Counted from the first letter of the stretch, positions 1-7,411 are shown. The stretch: DNA of 24,979 nucleotides from an uncultured Clostridium sp. (GCA_902493795.1 CABUQZ010000023.1:1-24979), one strand, 5' to 3'. Translations and numbers: made by a program. Notes: generated by a model not told the origin, from the sequence alone.

Positions 1-89
1 CTCGCTATAATCTGACTTGACTCTTAAAATAAATTACCTAAAAATAGGTAAAAATATTATATAGTAAATTGGAAATAAAGTCAGTTCAA

Positions 90-118
90 TTTACTAAACT
101 CATTATACGTGTTATAAT
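90..118 (+). promoter_or_regulatory. Promoter of the hybrid histidine kinase gene
   Basis: A consensus -10 TATAAT lies at 113-118, with the extended -10 TG at 110-111. A -35-like TTTACT lies at 90-95, 17 bases upstream. The predicted start point near 125 gives a leader of about 16 nt. This is a sigma-A type promoter seen by eye. Confidence 0.7.
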
Positions 119-140
119 TATTTCAAGATAGGTGATGTAT

Positions 141-2039
141 ATGTATAGTGGAATGTTACTTCCAATGTGTTCTTGTTTCTTTTCTTTGTTACTTATTTTT
201 ATTTTCTTTTCAAAGAAAAGATTAAATTTATTAGAAAATAAATTGTATTCTTATATGATAATTATAACTTTATTTGATTCAATTATCGTATCAATACTTC
301 AATTTGTTGCGGCTTATTTTGGAGTTAGTGATTATGTTTCTTTAATCGAGATTTTAAATAAAATTGATTTTATTTTATTAATTATGTATACATCGTGTTT
401 CTTGATTTACTCACTTATTATTTCTTATCCTAAAATTAGTGAAAATGTAAAAAAGGTATCTTTAATATTTTTAGCTATAATTTCTGTTGCTTCAATTCTT
501 GTAGGTATAGGAGAAGTTAATGTTATAGAAAAAAATTATCAGTTTAGTGTAGAAGGAAGTTCTATTACAGTAGTTTATATTTATTCTGGAATAATGATTT
601 TACTTTCTATTATAACTGCGATTGTTAATATCAAGAAAAAAGATAAAAGATACATTCCAATGATTGCAATTATCTTTATTCTTCTTATTTTACTTGTTTT
701 ATTTAGTGTTGATCCATATCTTATATTAATTTCTATTACTTTAACTTTTATTAATTATATGATGTATAACACGATTGAAAATCCTGATTTAAAAATGCTT
801 AATGAGATGGAAAATGCTAAAAATTTAGCAGAAAAAGCAAATCGTGCTAAGAGTGACTTCTTATCAAATATGTCTCATGAGATAAGAACTCCTTTAAACG
901 CTATTGTTGGGTTATCAGAAGACATTGGAACACATAAAAGTGAAGTACCAAAAGAAGTTCAAGAAGATGCTGAAGATATTATAAGTGCATCACAAACACT
1001 TTTGGAAATTGTTGGTAATATTCTTGATATTAGTAAAATTGAATCGGAGAAAATGGTGTTAACTGAAGTAAATTATAACTTCAAAAAAGAAGTTGAAACT
1101 CTTATTAAGATAAATGCGGTAAGAGTGGGGGAAAAACCAATTAACTTTAAATATTATATTGCAGAAGATATTCCATTTGAAGTAATTGGAGATAAAATAC
1201 ATGTTAAACAGGTACTTAATAATTTAATTTCAAATGCTATTAAATATACTAATGAAGGAGAAATAAGTATAAATATTAACTGTATTAACCAAGCAGGTAT
1301 TTGTGAACTTATGATAAGTGTTCAAGACACTGGAATTGGAATTAAGAAAGAAAATATCGATAAGCTATTTACAAAGTTTGAGCGACTTGATGTTGAGAAA
1401 AACACAACAGTAGAAGGAACAGGTCTTGGGCTTGCTATTACTAAGAAGTTAGTTGAAATGATGGGTGGAAAGATAAACGTTCAATCTCAATATGGAAAAG
1501 GTTCTATGTTTATGGTAACAATACCACAGAAGATTAGTAAGATGGAAGATGATAGTGTTGTAAAAGATAGATTTGAAAAGACTATGGCAATTCCAAAGAC
1601 TAATATGGTAAGCGTTGAACCAGTTATAACAGCACCTCCAGTAGTAGAGGGAGTAAGTGGCGAGTATGGAAGTAAAAAAATACTTATTGCAGATGATAAT
1701 AAATTAAATATAAAAGTTGCTAAAAGAGCATTTAATGGTTTTAACTTTGTAATTGATGAAGCATCTGATGGGGTTGAAGCAGTAGCAAAAGTAAAAGAAA
1801 ATAAGTATGATTTGATACTCATGGATATAATGATGCCTAATATGAATGGGGAAGCGGCATTAAAAGAACTTAAGAAAGATCCTAACTTTAATATACCCGT
1901 TATAGCCTTAACAGCAGATGCTGTAGCAGGAGCTGAAGAACACTATAAAAGTGTAGGATTTGATTCATATCTTGCTAAACCATTTAATAGAGAACAAATA
2001 AAAGAAAAATTAGATAATATATTTGGAAATATCAAATAA
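141..2039 (+). CDS. Membrane-bound hybrid histidine kinase (HisKA-HATPase-receiver)
   Basis: A sensor kinase that should autophosphorylate on His and pass phosphate to its own receiver domain. The N-terminal 210 residues or so are very hydrophobic, with about six or more membrane segments and no recognised ligand domain. The HisKA box SHEIRTPLNAI has the phospho-acceptor His at residue 246. The HATPase N, G1, F and G2 boxes follow (NLISNAIKYT, DTGIGI, FTKFERLD, GTGLGLAI). A CheY-like receiver ends the protein, with acidic pair D518/D519, phospho-acceptor D562 and K613. ATG 141 is chosen over GTG 132 and ATG 135 because GGTGAT at 131-136 sits 4 nt before it. No output domain, HPt protein or response regulator lies nearby, so the downstream partner and signal are unknown. 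The gene is monocistronic between a promoter and a terminator. Confidence 0.9.
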   Translation: MYSGMLLPMCSCFFSLLLIFIFFSKKRLNLLENKLYSYMIIITLFDSIIVSILQFVAAYFGVSDYVSLIEILNKIDFILLIMYTSCFLIYSLIISYPKISENVKKVSLIFLAIISVASILVGIGEVNVIEKNYQFSVEGSSITVVYIYSGIMILLSIITAIVNIKKKDKRYIPMIAIIFILLILLVLFSVDPYLILISITLTFINYMMYNTIENPDLKMLNEMENAKNLAEKANRAKSDFLSNMSHEIRTPLNAIVGLSEDIGTHKSEVPKEVQEDAEDIISASQTLLEIVGNILDISKIESEKMVLTEVNYNFKKEVETLIKINAVRVGEKPINFKYYIAEDIPFEVIGDKIHVKQVLNNLISNAIKYTNEGEISININCINQAGICELMISVQDTGIGIKKENIDKLFTKFERLDVEKNTTVEGTGLGLAITKKLVEMMGGKINVQSQYGKGSMFMVTIPQKISKMEDDSVVKDRFEKTMAIPKTNMVSVEPVITAPPVVEGVSGEYGSKKILIADDNKLNIKVAKRAFNGFNFVIDEASDGVEAVAKVKENKYDLILMDIMMPNMNGEAALKELKKDPNFNIPVIALTADAVAGAEEHYKSVGFDSYLAKPFNREQIKEKLDNIFGNIK

Positions 2040-2045
2040 ATATTG

Positions 2046-2075
2046 ACGTTATACTTTATAAAGTATGACGTTTTT
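2046..2075 (+). terminator. Rho-independent terminator after the histidine kinase
   Basis: The arms ACGTTATACTT (2046-2056) and AAGTATGACGT (2061-2071) pair with one G-U, around a TATA loop. A T run (2071-2075) follows. It begins 6 nt after the stop codon. Confidence 0.85.
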
Positions 2076-2083
2076 GTTATAAT
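2055..2083 (+). promoter_or_regulatory. Possible promoter of the SDR gene, overlapping the terminator
   Basis: TATAAT at 2078-2083 has an extended TG at 2075-2076. TTTATA at 2055-2060, 17 bp upstream, is a weak -35 lying inside the terminator hairpin. The start point would fall near 2090, leaving only about 9 nt before ATG 2099, with GGTGAT (2090-2095) at the extreme 5' end. The position is plausible but tight. Confidence 0.45.
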
Positions 2084-2098
2084 TAACGTGGTGATTTT

Positions 2099-2818
2099 AT
2101 GAAAAATGTTTTAATTACTGGCGGAGCAAGTGGCTTGGGAAAAGAGCTTTGCATAGCTTTTAAAAATGAAGGATATAATGTTATTTTTACGTACAACACA
2201 ACTCAACCAGATGAAAAATTAGATGGTTGTTATGGTTTTAAGTGTGATTTAACTAATGAAGAAAAAATAGGAGAACTTATTAAGAAACTTTATCAAGAAT
2301 ATCAAAATATCGATGTTTTGGTAAATAATGCTGCAATAGAAATAAATAAGGATTTTTCTTCAAAATCGAAAAGAGATTTTATGAAAACATTGGAAGTTAA
2401 TTTAGTTGCGCCATTTTTACTTTCTCGTGAGATAGGAAGTCGTATGTATATGTTTGGAAGTGGAAGAATTATTAATATTTCAAGTAATAATTCACTTGAT
2501 AAGTATGATCCTGTTACAGTAGACTATGATGCTTCGAAAGCAGGATTAAATATTTTAACAAAATGTACAGCTTTGGAGTTTTCTCCTTATGTAACTGTTA
2601 ACGCTGTAGCACCTGGTTGGATACTAACTGATAAAATTAAAGAATTAGATGATAGATTAGACAATCAATTTGTACCTAGTGAAAGTAAAAATATTTTGCT
2701 TAATAGATTTGCAAGTTGTGAAGATATTTGTAATTTAGTATTATTTCTTGCAAGTGATAAAGCAAGTTATATTAATGGAGATATAATTAGAATAGATGGA
2801 GGAAGTTATAATGGATAA
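2099..2818 (+). CDS. Short-chain dehydrogenase/reductase (SDR family, FabG-like)
   Basis: A classical SDR of 239 aa, a usual length. The Rossmann motif TGGASGLG is at residues 7-14, the NNAA motif at 76-79 and the structural Asn at N100. The catalytic set is the Ser of ISS (128/129), Y143 and K147 (YDASK). The C-terminal NGDIIRIDGG is the typical end of FabG-like reductases. It should catalyse an NAD(P)H-dependent ketone/alcohol interconversion, but the substrate cannot be read from the sequence; a true FabG role is possible, though no fab genes are near. GGTGAT at 2090-2095 precedes ATG 2099. The end overlaps the next gene by 8 nt, so the two are probably translated together. Confidence 0.88.
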   Translation: MKNVLITGGASGLGKELCIAFKNEGYNVIFTYNTTQPDEKLDGCYGFKCDLTNEEKIGELIKKLYQEYQNIDVLVNNAAIEINKDFSSKSKRDFMKTLEVNLVAPFLLSREIGSRMYMFGSGRIINISSNNSLDKYDPVTVDYDASKAGLNILTKCTALEFSPYVTVNAVAPGWILTDKIKELDDRLDNQFVPSESKNILLNRFASCEDICNLVLFLASDKASYINGDIIRIDGGSYNG

Positions 2819-4046
2819 TAAAATTATTTCTTTATTTGATGAATGTGAGAAAGATGTTAGTGAAGAATTTGATAAACTTGATTCTTTATGTGAAATAAAC
2901 AGTAGAAAAGTACTTGATGCTTTTAGACATAATAATATATCAGAGGTTCATTTCAATTCTTCAACTGGATATGGATATAATGATATGGGGCGAGATGCAA
3001 TAGAAAAAGTATTTAGCGAAGTATTAGGGGCAGAAGATGCTTTAGTTCGTGGACAATTTATCTCTGGAAGTCATGCTTTAACAGTTACTTTATTTGCACT
3101 TTTAAGGCCTGGTGATACTTTATTAAGCATTACTGGAAAACCTTATGACACTTTAGATGAAGTTATTGGTATTGTCGATAATCCTAGTTCATTAAAAGCT
3201 TTTGGTGTTAATTACCTACAAGTCGATTTAGTTAATGATGAGTTTGATTTAGAAAAAATTGGAGAAGTTTTAAAAAATAAAAAAGTTAAAGTAATTGAAA
3301 TTCAAAGATCTAAAGGATATTCGACTCGTAAAAGTATTGTTTTATCTAAAGTAGATAATGTTATTAAATATATTAGAAGTATTTCAAAAGATGTAATAAT
3401 TATGATTGATAATTGCTACTGTGAATTTGTTGAAGAAAAATCTCCTCTTGAAATAGAAAACAGTGCTGATATTATTGTTGGATCTTTGATTAAAAATCTT
3501 GGTGGTGGTATTGCTCCAAATGGTGCCTATGTTGCTGGAAAGAAAGAGTTAATCGACTTGGTAGCTGATCGTTTAACTATTCCTGGTGAGGGAAGAGAAG
3601 TTGGTCCTACTTTGGGAATTAATAGACAATTCTTGCAAGGATTATTCTTTGCTCCATCAGTTGTTTGTGCAAGTTTAAAGACTGCCGTTCTTACTAGTAG
3701 AGTTTTAGAGCGTTTAGGGTATTTAGTTGAACCAAAATACAATGAAGAAAGAGCGGATATCGTTCAAAATATTATTTTTAAAGATCCTGATAAACTAATT
3801 AAGTATTGTCAAGGTATTCAAAAAGGAAGTCCAATTGACTCAAATGTTCTTCCTATTCCATGGGATATGCCTGGTTATACTGATCAAGTTATTATGGCAG
3901 CTGGTGCATTTACTCAAGGATCTTCAATTGAAATGTCTTGTGATGGACCAATAAGAGAGCCTTATATCGCTTACCAACAAGGTGGTTTGACATATAGTTA
4001 TGGTAAGATTGCTGTTATGTATGCTGTTAGTGAATTGATGAAATAA
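2811..4046 (+). CDS. PLP-dependent methionine gamma-lyase / aluminium-resistance family protein (YnbB-like)
   Basis: A 411-aa fold-type I PLP enzyme of the family that includes Bacillus subtilis YnbB, named 'aluminium resistance' or 'methionine gamma-lyase-like'. Recognisable signatures are HFNSSTGYGYNDMGRD near residue 47, GQFISGSHA near 81, the PLP-pocket Asp in MIDNCYCEF (about D200) and GSLIKNLGGG, whose Lys (about K228) should bind PLP. Family members are cytosolic and probably act on sulfur amino acids or related substrates; the actual reaction is not established. ATG 2811 is preferred to ATG 2796 because GGAGGA at 2798-2803 sits 7 nt upstream. It is coupled to the SDR. No clear terminator follows, only a weak A-run/T-run hairpin around 4051-4075. 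Confidence 0.85.
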   Translation: MDNKIISLFDECEKDVSEEFDKLDSLCEINSRKVLDAFRHNNISEVHFNSSTGYGYNDMGRDAIEKVFSEVLGAEDALVRGQFISGSHALTVTLFALLRPGDTLLSITGKPYDTLDEVIGIVDNPSSLKAFGVNYLQVDLVNDEFDLEKIGEVLKNKKVKVIEIQRSKGYSTRKSIVLSKVDNVIKYIRSISKDVIIMIDNCYCEFVEEKSPLEIENSADIIVGSLIKNLGGGIAPNGAYVAGKKELIDLVADRLTIPGEGREVGPTLGINRQFLQGLFFAPSVVCASLKTAVLTSRVLERLGYLVEPKYNEERADIVQNIIFKDPDKLIKYCQGIQKGSPIDSNVLPIPWDMPGYTDQVIMAAGAFTQGSSIEMSCDGPIREPYIAYQQGGLTYSYGKIAVMYAVSELMK

Positions 4047-4108
4047 AATATAAAAAAATGTTCTTTTTTTAACATAACATAATATTATTTATTGAAAGAG
4101 GATTGATT

Positions 4109-4609
4109 ATGATAAATAAAGAACATTTGTGGTTTTTAACACTTTTTTCATTAATACTTGTATTATCTGTTTATTATGTTACAATGCCTAGTGATCTTCT
4201 TTTAAGTTCACAGACTCACGATAAAGATAAAAAAAATGAAGAAAATGTTAATTTAGAAGTAGAAGAAAGTGATGTCTTAGTATCACTTAGATTAGATTTA
4301 GAAGAAGATAGGCAAGAAGAGAAGAAAAGCTTGGAGTCAGTACTTACAAATAGTGAAGCAACAATTGAACAAAAAAATGATGCCTATGAAAAACTAAATT
4401 ATTTAAATAGTATTTATGGAATGGAAGAAAAACTTGAAAAGAAAGTAAAAGAGTGCTGTAACGTAGACTCGTTTATCGAAGTAGACAATAACGAAATAAA
4501 TGTAATAGGTATTTCTCCTAATCATTCTGTAAGTCTTGCTAATGACATAATGCGTACTATACAAGAAGAGTATAAAGATAAACAAAATATAACTGTTAAT
4601 TTTAAGTAA
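4109..4609 (+). CDS. SpoIIIAH-like membrane protein
   Basis: A 166-aa protein with one N-terminal membrane segment (about residues 5-24, in LWFLTLFSLILVLSVYYVTM). An acidic/coiled stretch follows, then a C-terminal domain (about 105-166) with the pattern of the SpoIIIAH ring-building (YscJ/FliF-like) domain, including FIEVDNNEINVIGISPN. In spore formers SpoIIIAH forms part of the channel between mother cell and forespore. Nothing else of the spoIIIA operon is here, so it is either a relic or a protein with a changed role. ATG 4109 is chosen over TTG 4103 because AAAGAGGA at 4095-4102 is ideally placed. The two adjacent Cys (KECCNVD) are unusual. The gene lies just upstream of GerE-like and GerM-like genes, which supports the sporulation origin. 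Confidence 0.75.
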   Translation: MINKEHLWFLTLFSLILVLSVYYVTMPSDLLLSSQTHDKDKKNEENVNLEVEESDVLVSLRLDLEEDRQEEKKSLESVLTNSEATIEQKNDAYEKLNYLNSIYGMEEKLEKKVKECCNVDSFIEVDNNEINVIGISPNHSVSLANDIMRTIQEEYKDKQNITVNFK

Positions 4610-4628
4610 ATAACTCAACAAAATATAT

Positions 4629-4659
4629 TATTCTCATAAAATATTATGAGAATTTTTTT
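4629..4659 (+). terminator. Strong terminator between the spoIIIAH-like and gerE-like genes
   Basis: A perfect 9-bp stem TTCTCATAA/TTATGAGAA (4631-4639 and 4644-4652) has a 4-nt loop and seven T (4653-4659). The next ribosome binding site (AAGGAGG, 4665-4671) begins only 5 nt later, leaving no room for a promoter after it. Confidence 0.85.
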
Positions 4660-4677
4660 GATGGAAGGAGGATTATT

Positions 4678-4881
4678 ATAAAAAGCATTTTAACAAATAG
4701 AGAAAAAGAAATTTTTAGTCTTCTTGTTAAAAATATGACTACAAGAGAAATAGCAAAAGAATTATTTATTAGTGAAAAAACAGTAAGAAACCATATATCA
4801 AATACTATGCAAAAACTAGGAGTTAAATCAAGAAGTAGTGCAGTTGTAGAACTTATAAAATTAAAAGAATTATCTATCTAG
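4678..4881 (+). CDS. GerE-like LuxR-type DNA-binding regulator with non-standard start codon
   Basis: An open frame of 67 codons encodes a compact LuxR/GerE helix-turn-helix domain. Characteristic segments are LTNREKEIFSLL near the start, TTREIAKELFISEKTVRNHI and NTMQKLGVKSRSSAVVEL, which match the Bacillus GerE pattern closely. GerE in spore formers is a late mother-cell regulator of coat genes. There is no in-frame ATG, GTG or TTG upstream. The strong AAGGAGG at 4665-4671 points to ATA at 4678 (6-nt spacing) or ATT at 4675. A single change of ATA to ATG would restore a normal start. So this is a gene using a rare AUA/AUU start, a recently start-damaged pseudogene, or a base error. The only ATG near (4661) gives six codons and stops at 4681. 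The neighbour 30 nt downstream is GerM-like, which supports the assignment. Confidence 0.75.
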   Translation: MKSILTNREKEIFSLLVKNMTTREIAKELFISEKTVRNHISNTMQKLGVKSRSSAVVELIKLKELSI

Positions 4882-4911
4882 TTACATCATATTATTAACT
4901 GGGTGAACTTT

Positions 4912-5841
4912 ATGTTAAAGAAAAAAGCTTTAAGAAAAATAATAATTACTACTTTTGTAGCCTTTGTTGTATTTTCCATTTATATGATTCCTACTAAAAA
5001 TAAAAGTAATATTAATACAACCTATAATTATACGAAAGTAAAAGATGTAAGTGTTTATTTATTAAATCCCTATGAGCAGTTAACTAAAGTTGATTTTAAA
5101 ATAAAAGATTCTAATTTAGATGAGACTGTAAAATCTATTATCGACAAGCTTACAATAAGTAATGATGCCACTATTCCTAATAGATTTTCACAAGTTATTC
5201 CAAGGAATGTTAAAATAAATAAAGTACTAATTGATGAAAATATAGCTTGTTTAGATTTTTCAAAAGATTTCTTAAGTATTTCAAAAGATGATTTAGAAAT
5301 GATTGTGGAAGCTATTTCTTATTCTTTATTTGAATTAAATGAAATAAATGGTGTTTCAATTTATGTGGATGAAGAAAATATTGCTAATATCTATCCATCA
5401 ATTTTCCCAAGTATCATAACCAAAGAATATGGGATTAATAAAAGAAGTGAAATTACAAGTTTTAATGAGATATCAAGAGTAGTTGTTTATTATTTAGATA
5501 ATGATGAAGATAATAAATATTACGTGCCAATAACTAAATACGTTAATGATCCACGTGATAAAATTAAGATAATAATTGATGAATTATCAAGTAATTACGT
5601 ATATGAATCTAATTTGATAAGTTTATTAGATAAAAATACAAAACTTTTAAATTATGAAATACAAAATGATTCGATGATTTTAGATTTTACAAACAGTATT
5701 TTTCTAGATCAAGATGAAATTTTAGAAGAAGTTATTTATTCGATTAGCTATTCAGTGTTTGCAAATTACGATGTATCAAGTGTTGTTTTTAAAGTAAATG
5801 GTGAAGAATATGCGAAAAAAATTCAAAAAGATATTGAATAA
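4912..5841 (+). CDS. gerM: GerM-like protein with two GerMN domains
   Basis: A 309-aa protein with an N-terminal membrane anchor (about residues 10-25, no lipobox) and two successive GerMN-type domains, roughly 45-155 and 180-305. The repeat shows in paired segments: VYLLNPYEQLTKVDFKIK with VVYYLDNDEDNKYYVPIT, and IACLDFSKDF with MILDFTNSIF. Bacillus GerM is an envelope protein needed for sporulation and germination, and GerMN domains also occur in non-spore formers. The start is ATG 4912 (GGGTGA at 4901-4906, 5-nt spacing), not GTG 4903. It lies 30 nt after the GerE-like gene with no promoter seen, so the two are probably co-transcribed. The protein should lie on the outer face of the membrane. 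Confidence 0.8.
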   Translation: MLKKKALRKIIITTFVAFVVFSIYMIPTKNKSNINTTYNYTKVKDVSVYLLNPYEQLTKVDFKIKDSNLDETVKSIIDKLTISNDATIPNRFSQVIPRNVKINKVLIDENIACLDFSKDFLSISKDDLEMIVEAISYSLFELNEINGVSIYVDEENIANIYPSIFPSIITKEYGINKRSEITSFNEISRVVVYYLDNDEDNKYYVPITKYVNDPRDKIKIIIDELSSNYVYESNLISLLDKNTKLLNYEIQNDSMILDFTNSIFLDQDEILEEVIYSISYSVFANYDVSSVVFKVNGEEYAKKIQKDIE

Positions 5842-5862
5842 TTAAAAAAAATGATGTATAAT
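5834..5862 (+). promoter_or_regulatory. Promoter of tRNA-Arg
   Basis: TTGAAT (5834-5839) and TATAAT (5857-5862) are separated by 17 bp. The -35 box overlaps the last codons of the gerM-like gene. The predicted start near 5869 lies about 14 nt before the mature tRNA. Confidence 0.75.
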
Positions 5863-5882
5863 CCTATTTGTACTTGGGTTAT

Positions 5883-5959
<77 letters not shown>

Positions 5960-5970
5960 TTTATGAATAT

Positions 5971-5997
5971 AAAGTCCTTATTTTATAGGGACTTTTT
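5971..5997 (+). terminator. Terminator of tRNA-Arg
   Basis: AAAGTCCTTAT and ATAGGGACTTT form an 11-bp stem with one G-U and a 3-nt loop, running into a T tract. It lies 12 nt after the CCA end. Confidence 0.85.
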
Positions 5998-6004
5998 ATT
6001 TTTT

Positions 6005-6032
6005 TACTCTCGAAATTACTCTCACTTGAGAG
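6005..6032 (+). repeat. TTACTCTC direct repeats and CTCTC/GAGAG inverted repeat downstream of the tRNA
   Basis: TACTCTC occurs at 6005-6011 and 6017-6023, a 12-nt period. The second copy overlaps a 6-bp inverted repeat CTCTCA/TGAGAG (6019-6024, 6027-6032). It could be a recombinase arm-type or regulator binding site left by an integration event beside the tRNA. Its function is not established, and it lies in the otherwise gene-free stretch 5960-6248. Confidence 0.35.
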
Positions 6033-6116
6033 CTACTATATATTTGTCAGTAATTTCTGCTATCTTCTTTCTTATTTGATATGAAAAGAAGATTTAGAGT
6101 TAATAATTATTTTTTG

Positions 6117-6150
6117 AAAAATAGTAACATTAGTTTTGTTGCTATTTTTT
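6117..6150. terminator. Bidirectional hairpin terminator in the tRNA-holin gap
   Basis: AAAAATAGTAAC (6117-6128) pairs with GTTGCTATTTTT (6138-6149) with one T-G pair. It has a T run on the plus strand and an A run that gives T on the minus strand. No gene with a start codon precedes it on either strand in this gap, so it suggests that a gene was lost here. The rest of 5998-6248 shows no coding region. Confidence 0.6.
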
Positions 6151-6248
6151 ATTTGGAATATAATGCCTAAATTCTATAAATTTTTATATATTTTAATTAA
6201 TTATAAACTGTACTAATTGCATATATTACAAGGAAGAAGGAGGTATAA

Positions 6249-6506
6249 ATGGAAATTGAATCAATAATGCAACTTGTAACAGTAATTGTAACTTTGGTTA
6301 TGGGATTAATTTCAAAGAAAAGCAAGTATATTAGTAGTAATTTAATTCCCATTCAAAACTTAGTAATAGGGATAATTATGACAATTATTAACTTTATAAT
6401 GACAAAAGATTTTTCTATCGCAACAACTTTTAGTGGGTTGTTTGCAGGAGGAGCGTATGATTTAGTACATAATTTAAAAAAATTAACGAAAAAAGGAGAT
6501 GAATGA
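6249..6506 (+). CDS. Phage-type holin
   Basis: A small 85-aa membrane protein with two clear hydrophobic segments (about 5-22 and 33-53) and a third amphipathic segment with LFAGGAYDLVHNLKKL, followed by a charged tail. This is the organisation of small holins that permeabilise the membrane and release an endolysin. AAGGAGG just upstream (ending about 6243) gives ATG 6249. The stop codon lies 1 nt before the endolysin start, the classical lysis-cassette arrangement. The assignment rests on context and topology more than on conserved residues, as holins have few. Confidence 0.7.
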   Translation: MEIESIMQLVTVIVTLVMGLISKKSKYISSNLIPIQNLVIGIIMTIINFIMTKDFSIATTFSGLFAGGAYDLVHNLKKLTKKGDE

Positions 6507-6507
6507 G

Positions 6508-7278
6508 ATGGAATATGCAATTTATCCTTTTGAGGAAATGAGGATAACACAAAGACATGATAAAGGAAATCATTTGGCACACTGGAAACCATTGAAGGAC
6601 TGGGGTGATAAGCCATGGGATGAAGCTTGTAAAGATATAAATAGAAGTTATTTTGTACCTCAAAATGATTTTAAGGTTGTAGAAAAAAGTGGAAGTCAAG
6701 AGTATGGTTATAATATAAGATTAACAAGTGTGAATAAACTAAAAATACCTTTTAAAAGTGATTTAGATTATTTACACATAACATTAACTCATTTAAATTA
6801 TGATGATTACTCAAAATTATCTGTAGGACAAATAATTAAAAAAAATCAAAAAATACTGAGAGAGGGAATGTCAGGAAATGCTTCTGGAAATCATTTTCAT
6901 ATAACAGCAAATCTTGGAAAATATTACGGATTTAAAAAGAATTTAAATGGTAAGTATTGCTTTGCTTATGAAAAATCATTACTTCCAAATGAAGCATTTT
7001 ATATTAATAAAGAGATAACTACTATCTATAGTACAAATGGTTATAAATTTAAAGAAGCATCTTTTTTACCATCAAGAGGATATTATAAAAAAGGAGATTC
7101 TGGAGAAAAAATATCAAAAATAGATGATTGGTTTGCAAACAAAGTAAAAGGTAATTATTTTGGAGATTATACAGTAGCAATCGTAAAAGAATTTCAAAGA
7201 CAGAAAGGTCTTGAACAGGATGGTAATATTGGACCAATAACATTAGCTCTTATGGTAAAAGAAGGATTTAAATATTAA
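6508..7278 (+). CDS. Phage-type endolysin: M23-like peptidase with peptidoglycan-binding domain
   Basis: A 256-aa cell-wall hydrolase. The N-terminal part carries an M23/LytM-like zinc site: His in GNHLAHW (22/25), Asp in KPWDEAC (D38), H95 in LTHLNYDD, and the hallmark HxH in SGNHFHI (H129/H131). The C-terminal 65 residues or so (GYYKKGDSGEKISKI to DGNIGPITLALM) form a type 1 peptidoglycan-binding domain. No signal peptide is visible, so export would depend on the adjacent holin, as in phage lysis. ATG 6508 is preferred over ATG 6499 because the latter overlaps the AAGGAGATGA ribosome binding site (6493-6502). Cut specificity is not readable. The M23 call is by motif; the N-terminal ligand positions are the least certain. 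Confidence 0.75.
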   Translation: MEYAIYPFEEMRITQRHDKGNHLAHWKPLKDWGDKPWDEACKDINRSYFVPQNDFKVVEKSGSQEYGYNIRLTSVNKLKIPFKSDLDYLHITLTHLNYDDYSKLSVGQIIKKNQKILREGMSGNASGNHFHITANLGKYYGFKKNLNGKYCFAYEKSLLPNEAFYINKEITTIYSTNGYKFKEASFLPSRGYYKKGDSGEKISKIDDWFANKVKGNYFGDYTVAIVKEFQRQKGLEQDGNIGPITLALMVKEGFKY

Positions 7279-7285
7279 AGTAAGG

Positions 7286-7314
7286 AATAGTTACTTATTA
7301 GTAGCTGTTTTTTT
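7286..7314 (+). terminator. Terminator after the endolysin
   Basis: ATAGTTACT (7287-7295) pairs with AGTAGCTGT (7300-7308) with two G-U pairs and a TATT loop. A run of T follows to 7314. It ends the holin-endolysin unit. Confidence 0.8.
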
Positions 7315-7328
7315 CTATTCATCTATAT

Positions 7329-7365
7329 AAGTGTAATACTTTTTATTTAATTAAGTTTTACACTT
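7329..7365. repeat. AAGTGTAA/TTACACTT inverted repeat
   Basis: A perfect 8-bp inverted repeat (7329-7336 and 7358-7365) has a 21-nt AT-rich spacer, upstream of the next gene. It could be an operator or a second weak hairpin; no T run follows. Confidence 0.3.
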
Positions 7366-7411
7366 TAATTAATAATTATTCTTTTAAATTGCATATTCTG
7401 TGAAGATTTTT

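Noticed and set aside
34..51. Hairpin TTACCTA/TAGGTAA near the left edge
   Set aside because: Only 7 bp and AT-rich. Could terminate a minus-strand gene, but no such gene is visible, so it was not listed as a feature.
74..84. AAATAAAGTCA shared between 74-84 and the region near 24812
   Set aside because: An 11-nt match in DNA this AT-rich is expected by chance.
4058..4075. ATGTT/AACAT hairpin after the YnbB-like gene
   Set aside because: Only 5 bp and its T run is in the loop rather than after the stem, so it is not a convincing terminator.
6022..6094. Calling the minus-strand stretch an integrase pseudogene
   Set aside because: Only 22 codons without a diagnostic catalytic motif. Kept as a low-interest observation, not as a feature.
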